Shown piece after piece: positions 1-6,016 of a stretch of DNA of 6,016 nt. The stretch's first letter is position 1. Each line of letters opens with the position of its first letter. The notes below the pieces were generated by a model, which did not search any database, had not been told where the DNA came from, and worked only from the letters and a program-made list of their open reading frames with translations. Source of the DNA: Candidatus Saccharimonadota bacterium (GTDB taxonomy: Bacteria > Patescibacteriota > Saccharimonadia > Saccharimonadales > Saccharimonadaceae). The DNA is taken from assembly GCA_030527565.1 (NCBI GenBank), contig JAUNAO010000035.1:1-6016 (forward strand), given 5' to 3'. The position numbers and the translations under genes are program-made.

Positions 1-519
1 TGTTGGCTAAAAATGGTCATACAGTTGTGACTGGCGGTGGGCCTGGTATTATGGAAGCGGCTTCGCATGGCGCTTATGAAATTGGCGGGCGGACGATTGG
101 GTTAAATATTACTTTAAAACACGAACAGTTCCCGAACCCGTATCTTTCGGAATGTTTAACTTTTGAATACTTCTTCGCGCGAAAGGTTTCGCTTGCGATG
201 GCGGCAAAAGTATTTGTCTTTTTCCCGGGTGGTTTCGGGACAATGGATGAGCTTTCAGAGATTTTGTGTCTAATGCAAGAAGATAAAATGCCAAGAATGC
301 CGATTTTCTTGGTCGGAAAGGATTACTGGAAGGCGTTTGATAAAGTGATTAAGAAGTTTCTTGCGGCTGGAACGATTAATGAAAAAGACACGAAACTTTA
401 TAAAGTGACGGATGATTTGAAAGAAATTGTGCGTGCGGCGAATAAAATTGGGCATCCGAAAGTTTCGGAGAATTTCTATGATGGGTTTCGCGAAGCGGTA
501 ACCGTACATCGGCAGGAAG

Positions 520-527
<8 letters not shown>
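1..527 (+). CDS. LOG family protein (cytokinin riboside 5'-monophosphate phosphoribohydrolase-like), 5' truncated
   Basis: This is the C-terminal part of a LOG (Lonely Guy, TIGR00730-type) Rossmann-fold protein. Family members cleave nucleoside 5'-monophosphates to free base and ribose 5-phosphate in the cytoplasm; the true substrate in this bacterium is unknown. Counting from the TTG codon at base 3, the sequence shows the nucleotide-binding turn TGGGPGIMEAA (residues 10-20), the Arg-Lys pair of the active site (FFARK, 57-61) and the hallmark PGGFGTMDE (75-83), whose Glu is catalytic in characterised LOGs. The TTG is very probably an internal Leu codon: the family normally has a strand and helix before the GGGPG turn, so the start lies upstream of the window. 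The gene ends at TAA 525-527 and converges on enolase, 19 bases away. The tail after about residue 155 is a charged extension. Family assignment is firm; activity is inferred. Confidence 0.9.
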
Positions 528-1887
<1,360 letters not shown>

Positions 1888-1913
1888 AAAAGTAACTAAT
1901 ATTAATTTTATTT

Positions 1914-1919
1914 GAGGAG
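1914..1919 (+). promoter_or_regulatory. Shine-Dalgarno site GAGGAG
   Basis: GAGGAG lies five bases before the ATG at 1925 and fixes that start. It is the only strong Shine-Dalgarno among the gene starts in this window; the enolase, uvrC-like, secG and binding-protein starts lack one at proper spacing, so this gene is translated by a different mode from most of its neighbours. Confidence 0.8.
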
Positions 1920-1924
1920 TTTTT

Positions 1925-3247
1925 ATGAATGAAAACCCAGAGGGAATGCCAAATCCCTTGAATCCGAATCCGGTTCCGGGTGTGCAGCCAGATTCGACTG
2001 AAGCTCCAGTAGTTGAATCCGCGCCGGTAGTGGATCCAATTGTTGAGACGATGACTGCGGCCGAGGTTATAGCTGAGCCGACGATGACGGTGGAACCAGT
2101 TGCGACAGGACCGGTTGTAGCGGAGCCAGTTGCGACGGATTCGATCGTCGAGCCGAAGGGCGGGAAGAAAAAGAAGACCGGTTTAATCATTGCAATTTTA
2201 GCAATTTTGATTGCGATTGGTTGTGCGGTTGCGGCGCTGCTGATTTTGAATCCATTCGCAAAAGCCGATCCAGTAGCAACGGCAATTTCGAAAATCTTGA
2301 AGGGTGAAACGCCAAAGAATATCGGACTTGACGGTGAGATTATGATCACTTCGGATATGGAAGAGTCAGACGTCACGGAATTGAAACTAACGTTTAATAC
2401 GCAGCGCGCAACAGCCTATGGAACGGGTAAAACCTCGGCAGCTTTAGGAATGGCGCTAGTTGATGGTAGTGAGTTCACGTTGAACTTCGAAGAGGCAACT
2501 GTCGATGACGGGGATATCTATCTGAAGATTAGCGATGTTGAAGTTGTCGAATCTGAAGAAGAAGTGCTCGATTGTGCTGAAGTTGTTGATGGGACGGATT
2601 GCGTAGAAATCGATTCCGATGACGTTGCCGATCCGACGATGTCGGCGATTGAAACGATTATTATGATGCTTGACGGCCAATGGATTCGGATTTCGAGCGA
2701 ATTTCTAGGCGGTGAAGATATGCTTCTCTCGCTTACGGGTGATACGCAATGCGCTGTCGACCTCGTGAACGGTTTTTCAAATAATGGGAATACGATTGTA
2801 GAATATTATAATCAGAATCCATTTATCTCTTCGACAACAGAAGGTGTTTCGGTTAGCTCGAAGCACGATACGCTCTATAAGGTGAATTTTGATGCGGAAA
2901 AGTTGCAAGGGTTCGCAAATAACTTGACGAATATTGCTTCGTTTAAGGACTTCTTGGATTGTGTTGATGCGCCTGATGAAGCAATTACCCTTCAGGAAGT
3001 TAAAGACCTCATTGCGGATCTGCCAGTCATGTATGCGGAAGTTAATAGTGATAATAATTTCTCGCGTGTTTATATTGATGTGACAGATGAGGAGACTGGG
3101 ACGGCGGGGGTAATTGACCTTTCAATCTCATATCCTGCAACGATTGAGGTGACTGAGCCAGCGGACTATATTGATCTTGAAGAGTTCGTGATGACTTTGA
3201 TGGGGGCAAGTTCATATCCGATGGAAGAAGGCCCAAACAACGCCTAA
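1925..3247 (+). CDS. Single-pass membrane protein with cytoplasmic Pro/Val/Glu-rich tail and extracytoplasmic domain, function unknown
   Basis: I do not recognise a family for this 440-residue protein. Residues 1-78 are low-complexity and acidic, rich in Pro, Val, Glu, Ala and Thr with a small internal repeat (EPVAT at 57-61 and 67-71). A basic block, KKKK at 81-84, precedes one hydrophobic helix at about 86-108, which by the positive-inside rule puts the tail in the cytoplasm and residues 110-440 outside. The outer part alternates short predicted strands and helices and is strongly acidic. It has four cysteines (217, 226, 276, 346), the first two flanking an Asp/Glu-rich loop (207-233), so disulfides are possible. 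The strand-rich pattern around 135-205 loosely recalls LolA/LppX-like lipid-binding half-barrels, but this is speculation. Start is set by GAGGAG five bases upstream. It is divergent from enolase and seems monocistronic, as the next gene has its own strong promoter. Confidence 0.85.
   Translation: MNENPEGMPNPLNPNPVPGVQPDSTEAPVVESAPVVDPIVETMTAAEVIAEPTMTVEPVATGPVVAEPVATDSIVEPKGGKKKKTGLIIAILAILIAIGCAVAALLILNPFAKADPVATAISKILKGETPKNIGLDGEIMITSDMEESDVTELKLTFNTQRATAYGTGKTSAALGMALVDGSEFTLNFEEATVDDGDIYLKISDVEVVESEEEVLDCAEVVDGTDCVEIDSDDVADPTMSAIETIIMMLDGQWIRISSEFLGGEDMLLSLTGDTQCAVDLVNGFSNNGNTIVEYYNQNPFISSTTEGVSVSSKHDTLYKVNFDAEKLQGFANNLTNIASFKDFLDCVDAPDEAITLQEVKDLIADLPVMYAEVNSDNNFSRVYIDVTDEETGTAGVIDLSISYPATIEVTEPADYIDLEEFVMTLMGASSYPMEEGPNNA
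2092..2136 (+). repeat. Short in-gene direct repeat, 30-base period
   Basis: Bases 2092-2106 and 2122-2136 match at 14 of 15 positions and both encode the peptide EPVAT (with a leading partial codon) in the low-complexity cytoplasmic tail. The spacing of 30 bases preserves the reading frame. It is probably a small internal duplication that can change tail length, not a mobile or regulatory repeat. Confidence 0.5.
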
Positions 3248-3260
3248 AACAGGGGCGGAA

Positions 3261-3289
3261 TTGACAAAATGGTTAAGGTGTGATATAAT
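3261..3289 (+). promoter_or_regulatory. Perfect-consensus sigma70-type promoter of the uvrC-like gene
   Basis: TTGACA (3261-3266) and TATAAT (3284-3289) are both perfect and are separated by exactly 17 bases; TG at 3281-3282 also makes the -10 extended. It begins 14 bases after the previous gene's stop. Six bases separate the -10 box from the ATG at 3296, so transcription should start at about the A of the ATG. An AAAGG lies directly against the ATG with no spacer, so it cannot act as a normal Shine-Dalgarno. Confidence 0.85.
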
Positions 3290-3295
3290 TAAAGG

Positions 3296-4552
3296 ATGGA
3301 TACCACGCTGAAACAAAAACTGGATAAACTCCCGGCGGTCCCGGGGGTTTATTTTCATAAAAATTCGGCTGGGGAGGTGATTTATGTTGGAAAGGCGGCG
3401 GTTTTAAGAAACCGGGTGCGCCAATATTTCCAAAATTCGAAAAAGGATCCGAAAACAGCGGCGCTAGTTGCGGCAATTGCAGACACGGACTGGATTACGG
3501 TTGATACGGAGATGGATGCGTTGTTTTTAGAATCGGAAATGATTAAAAGGTACAAGCCAAAGTGGAATATTTTGCTGAGGGATGATAAGACGGTTTCGTA
3601 CGTCAGGATTGATATGAAATCGGAAGTGCCGTATGTTTCGTTTACGCGGACGCCGGCGGATGATACGGCGACTTATGTTGGGCCGTTTTATGGGAAGGCG
3701 GCAGTTGAAAAGGCGGTTAGGATTCTCCGGCGGGTTTTTCCGTATTATGTGCGGCCGTATGATGGGAAGAAGACGTTGGATACGGATTTAGGATTGACGC
3801 CTGGGATTGAAATTGGGAAGTCCTCGCCAGTGGAATATAAGCGAAATTTGCGTAAAATGATTAAGTATCTTGAAGGCGGGCGGGAGAAGTTGCTTGTTTC
3901 GCTTGAGAAGACAATGCGAGAGGCGGCGGCGGAAGGTCGGTTTGAGGAGGCAGCGGAGGCGCGAAATCAGTTGTTCGGGCTAAAGGAACTCCAGAAGAAA
4001 ATTGTGTTTTCGGACAAAGAATTTTTGGATATTTCGTCGGATCAGGCGTTAAAGGAATTGCAGGTTTTTCTAGGCTTGGAGGAGCCGCCGCGGCGAATTG
4101 AGGGGTATGATATTTCGCACCAGTCGGGGACGAATACGGTGGCGAGTATGGTGGCGTTTATTAATGGGGCGGCGGCGCGGAGCGAATATCGGAAGTTTAA
4201 GATTCGAGCGGGTGGGGCGGACGATTTGCGGAGTATGGTTGAGGCGATTTCGCGGCGAATGAAACATAAAGAGTGGGAAATGCCGAGTTTGATTATTTTG
4301 GATGGCGGGGCGACGCAGGTAAATGCGGTGCTGCCGATTCTCGCGGGGACTGGAATTCGAGTGATTGGGCGGGATAAGTCGGGCGACCACAGTAAATCGG
4401 CGGGGGTGAAAATTTATGTGCCGGAGAAGGGACTAATTCGGATTTCGAGCGGGTCGCACGTGGCGAGGTTGATTGCGCGGATTGATGAAGAGGCACATCG
4501 GTTTGCGGTAACTTATCATACGCTTTTGAAGCGAAAAAATCTGTTTAAATAA
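3296..4552 (+). CDS. uvrC: Short UvrC-like excision nuclease (GIY-YIG + UVR + RNase H-like), lacking cysteines and HhH
   Basis: UvrC makes both incisions beside a DNA lesion in UvrABC nucleotide excision repair. This 418-residue version is far shorter than the usual roughly 600. In order: a GIY-YIG nuclease (about 13-95) with GVY 17-19, YVGK 30-33, Arg38/Arg40, Glu79 and Asn91; a segment aligning with the iron-sulfur region (about 158-173) in which every cysteine is replaced; a UVR UvrB-binding helix pair (about 203-234, FEEAAEARNQL); and an RNase H-like endonuclease (268-408) with the full acidic set Asp272 (GYDISH), Asp309/310, Asp336 (ILDGG) and His401 (EEAHRFA). The stretch between UVR and RNase H is about 30 residues instead of well over 100, and the protein stops just after the RNase H domain, without tandem helix-hairpin-helix motifs. 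It contains no cysteine at all. Both nuclease sites look intact, so it is probably active, perhaps as this lineage's only UvrC; a UvrC paralogue of another role is the alternative. Confidence 0.9.
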   Translation: MDTTLKQKLDKLPAVPGVYFHKNSAGEVIYVGKAAVLRNRVRQYFQNSKKDPKTAALVAAIADTDWITVDTEMDALFLESEMIKRYKPKWNILLRDDKTVSYVRIDMKSEVPYVSFTRTPADDTATYVGPFYGKAAVEKAVRILRRVFPYYVRPYDGKKTLDTDLGLTPGIEIGKSSPVEYKRNLRKMIKYLEGGREKLLVSLEKTMREAAAEGRFEEAAEARNQLFGLKELQKKIVFSDKEFLDISSDQALKELQVFLGLEEPPRRIEGYDISHQSGTNTVASMVAFINGAAARSEYRKFKIRAGGADDLRSMVEAISRRMKHKEWEMPSLIILDGGATQVNAVLPILAGTGIRVIGRDKSGDHSKSAGVKIYVPEKGLIRISSGSHVARLIARIDEEAHRFAVTYHTLLKRKNLFK

Positions 4553-4553
4553 T

Positions 4554-4582
4554 TTGCGTTTTGCACTGAGTTGGTATATAAT
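4554..4582 (+). promoter_or_regulatory. secG promoter (TTGCGT - 17 - TATAAT)
   Basis: A perfect TATAAT (4577-4582) is preceded at 17 bases by TTGCGT (4554-4559), a weak three-of-six -35 box. Nine bases separate the -10 box from the ATG at 4592, so the mRNA leader should be only about two or three bases. The core ATATAATTAAGG (4576-4587) nearly repeats ATATAATTAAAGG (3283-3295) of the preceding gene's promoter. AAGG at 4584-4587 would be a possible weak Shine-Dalgarno only if transcription started further upstream. Confidence 0.6.
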
Positions 4583-4591
4583 TAAGGTATT

Positions 4592-4819
4592 ATGCAGATT
4601 GGAAGTTTTCTAGAAGTATTAGTGTTTATTTCGGCGATTTTGACGATTTTGTTGATTTTATTGCAGCAGCGGGGTGCGTCGCTCGGGGCGGGATTTGGAA
4701 GTTCCGGCGAACTTTATACGACTCGACGAGGGCTTGAAAAATCGTTGTTTGTTGCGACAATTGTGTTTGCGGTGATTTTTGTAGCTTCGATTTTAATGTT
4801 ACTCTTAATTCCAGCGTAG
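4592..4819 (+). CDS. secG: Preprotein translocase subunit SecG
   Basis: SecG is the small non-essential partner of the SecYEG channel, which exports unfolded proteins across the cytoplasmic membrane. The 75-residue product has the family layout: helix one (about 5-25, ending in LLILLQQRG), a loop with the signature LGAGFGSSGELYTTRRGLEK (31-50), and helix two (about 51-73). The Gln-Arg-Gly end of the first helix, the Gly-rich turn before Ser-Ser-Gly, and the Arg-Arg-Gly-x-Glu-Lys before the second helix are typical of SecG. Length is normal. It has its own promoter and ends one base before the ATG of the binding-protein gene, so the two are very likely co-transcribed. It contains no cysteine. 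Confidence 0.93.
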   Translation: MQIGSFLEVLVFISAILTILLILLQQRGASLGAGFGSSGELYTTRRGLEKSLFVATIVFAVIFVASILMLLLIPA

Positions 4820-4820
4820 T

Positions 4821-6016
4821 ATGAAAAAATCTCTCAAAAAGCGTGGGCAAAAAATGATGCGGAAGTTTTCGCGCGCAAGCGTGAAGGCGAGCGAAGAAAG
4901 TCGTGAACATATCAGAGAGAATTTTTTGGGGCGGATTTCACATATTCGGGACATTAAGCTACTGATTTTTGAATGGATTTTATTGGTTTCGGCGGTGACG
5001 ATGCTTGCGGTGGCGCAGGCTTTTTGGTTTGCGGAGTCATATTCGGAAGATACTTTTGTCCAAGGTGGAAATTATGTTGAGGCGACGGTTGGACGGGTGA
5101 ACTCCTTGAATCCGTTGTTTGCGACAACAAGTTCGGAGAAGGTTCTTAGTCGGTTGATGTTTGCGCGGTTAGTCGCAACAGATTATTCGGGACATCCTGG
5201 GGTTGGATTGGCTGATGAGATTCGATCGGATGAAACTGGTAAGGTTTGGACGGTGAGATTAAGGGAGGGGTTAAAGTGGTCAGATGGAAAACCGATCACG
5301 AACGAAGACGTTTTGTTTACGGTTTCGCTGATCCAAAATTCGGCTGTCAACTCGATTTATGCGACGAATTTGAAGAGTGTAAAAGTTGCGGAGTTGGAGG
5401 ATGGGCGAATTTCGTTTACGCTTGCGTCGGCGTACGTTGATTTTAAGGTTGCGCTTGAATTTCCGATTGTGCCTAAGCATGAACTTTCGGATACTCCGGC
5501 AAAAACGTTGATTGAGGATGATTTTTCGAATAATCCAGTAACTTCGGGAGCGTTTTCGTTTAATGCACTTCAGACTTCGTCAGATGGCGAGAGTGTCGTC
5601 TATCTGTCGGCGAATGATAATTACTACCTTGGGCGACCGATGCTGTCGAGTTTTGCGGTGCACGCGTATAATACGGACGACGAGGTGATTGCGGCGGTTA
5701 ATTCGGGAAAAGTCACGGCGACGGCGGAACTTTCGGCGGCTGAAGCGTCGAAAGTTGCATCGGGGAGTTTTACGCGCCAGGAAGTTAGTATTAATGCGGG
5801 GGCTTTCGTGTTCTTTAATGTGCGGAGTTCTTCGGCGGTATCGAAAGCAGCGGTTAGGACGGCGATTCGGGAAGGCTTGAACCTTGATGAAGTTCGAGCT
5901 GGGGCGCCGGGAACCGAGGCGATTGACTACCCGTTGCTCGATTCCCAGATTCGATTAACTAGATATCCAGAAGTACCGACATATGATTTTTCGACGGCAA
6001 AGGAGCAATTAGCGGG
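4821..6016 (+). CDS. ABC transporter solute-binding protein, family 5 (peptide type), membrane-anchored, 3' truncated
   Basis: The frame is open from the ATG at 4821 to the window end (398 codons visible). Family 5 binding proteins (OppA/DppA type) capture peptides, sometimes nickel or sugars, outside the membrane and hand them to an ABC permease. The domain begins near residue 82 with the usual GG-x-Y-x-E-A and a N-x-L-N-P-L-F motif (94-100); the diagnostic W-x-V-R-L-R-E-G-L-K-W-S-D-G-K-P-x-T-x-E-D-V lies at 143-164. TAKEQLAG (391-398) matches the Asp-x-x-x-Ala-x-x-Leu-Leu-x-x-Gly segment, so the rest lies downstream. The N-terminus is a basic cytoplasmic tail of about 46 residues followed by one helix (47-70). 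There is no cysteine, hence no lipobox: the helix is the anchor. The start is one base after the secG stop and has no clear Shine-Dalgarno, suggesting translational coupling. ATGs at 4854 and 4857 are alternative starts. No permease or ATPase gene is in view. Confidence 0.9.
   Translation, partial: MKKSLKKRGQKMMRKFSRASVKASEESREHIRENFLGRISHIRDIKLLIFEWILLVSAVTMLAVAQAFWFAESYSEDTFVQGGNYVEATVGRVNSLNPLFATTSSEKVLSRLMFARLVATDYSGHPGVGLADEIRSDETGKVWTVRLREGLKWSDGKPITNEDVLFTVSLIQNSAVNSIYATNLKSVKVAELEDGRISFTLASAYVDFKVALEFPIVPKHELSDTPAKTLIEDDFSNNPVTSGAFSFNALQTSSDGESVVYLSANDNYYLGRPMLSSFAVHAYNTDDEVIAAVNSGKVTATAELSAAEASKVASGSFTRQEVSINAGAFVFFNVRSSSAVSKAAVRTAIREGLNLDEVRAGAPGTEAIDYPLLDSQIRLTRYPEVPTYDFSTAKEQLA

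Noticed and set aside
455..469. Palindrome TCCGAAA-G-TTTCGGA in the LOG gene
   Set aside because: It is a perfect 7-base repeat but with a single-base centre that cannot form a hairpin loop, and it is fully explained by codons for P-K-V-S-E.
2195..2230. A possible lipobox (A-I-G-C, Cys100) in the helix of the membrane protein
   Set aside because: The -3 position is Ala and -2 is Ile, the cysteine sits in the middle of the hydrophobic stretch, and the basic block is about 80 residues from the N-terminus. This fits a transmembrane helix, not a lipoprotein signal.
4553..4591. Remnant of a lost HhH domain after the uvrC-like stop
   Set aside because: Only 39 bases separate the stop from secG and they are occupied by a promoter; no frame there resembles HhH sequence, so the truncation is clean and not a fresh frameshift.

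Overview
The window looks like a piece of a small-genome, host-associated or epibiotic bacterium of the Candidate Phyla Radiation, most probably Candidatus Saccharibacteria (TM7). This is an inference from protein character, not a database result. The clues are a dipeptide/oligopeptide-type solute-binding protein held by an N-terminal transmembrane helix instead of a lipid anchor, encoded directly behind secG; a UvrC-like protein much shorter than usual; and a secreted-domain protein with a long Pro/Val/Glu-rich cytoplasmic tail. The standard bacterial code fits: the five complete stops are four TAA and one TAG. Codon use (many GCG, TCG and ACG codons) looks alike in all genes, so I see no sign of recent transfer.

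Layout. (1) 1-527, plus strand: 3' part of a LOG-family phosphoribohydrolase gene. (2) 520-554: an almost purely A/T inverted repeat between two convergent genes, a candidate bidirectional terminator. (3) 1848-547, minus strand: enolase, complete. (4) 1849-1924: a compact divergent promoter region in which the enolase promoter and the promoter of the next gene overlap on opposite strands. (5) 1925-3247, plus: a 440-residue single-pass membrane protein of unknown function. (6) 3261-3289: a perfect-consensus sigma70-type promoter, then 3296-4552, a UvrC-like excision nuclease lacking cysteines, the middle linker and the C-terminal helix-hairpin-helix region. (7) 4554-4591: a promoter, then secG (4592-4819), and one base later the 5' part of the solute-binding protein gene, which runs off the end.

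How it fits together. These are mostly housekeeping functions (glycolysis, nucleotide excision repair, protein export, peptide capture) in short transcription units, not one pathway. SecG and the binding protein very probably share a transcript; the binding protein's outer domain would need the Sec channel. No mobile element, CRISPR array, tRNA, rRNA or defence system is visible, and no gene-free gap reaches 100 bases.

The most notable points are the stripped-down, cysteine-free UvrC and a recurring promoter arrangement in which the TATAAT box lies only 6-9 bases before the start codon (enolase, uvrC-like, secG), predicting leaderless or nearly leaderless mRNAs. I found no convincing new multi-gene system.
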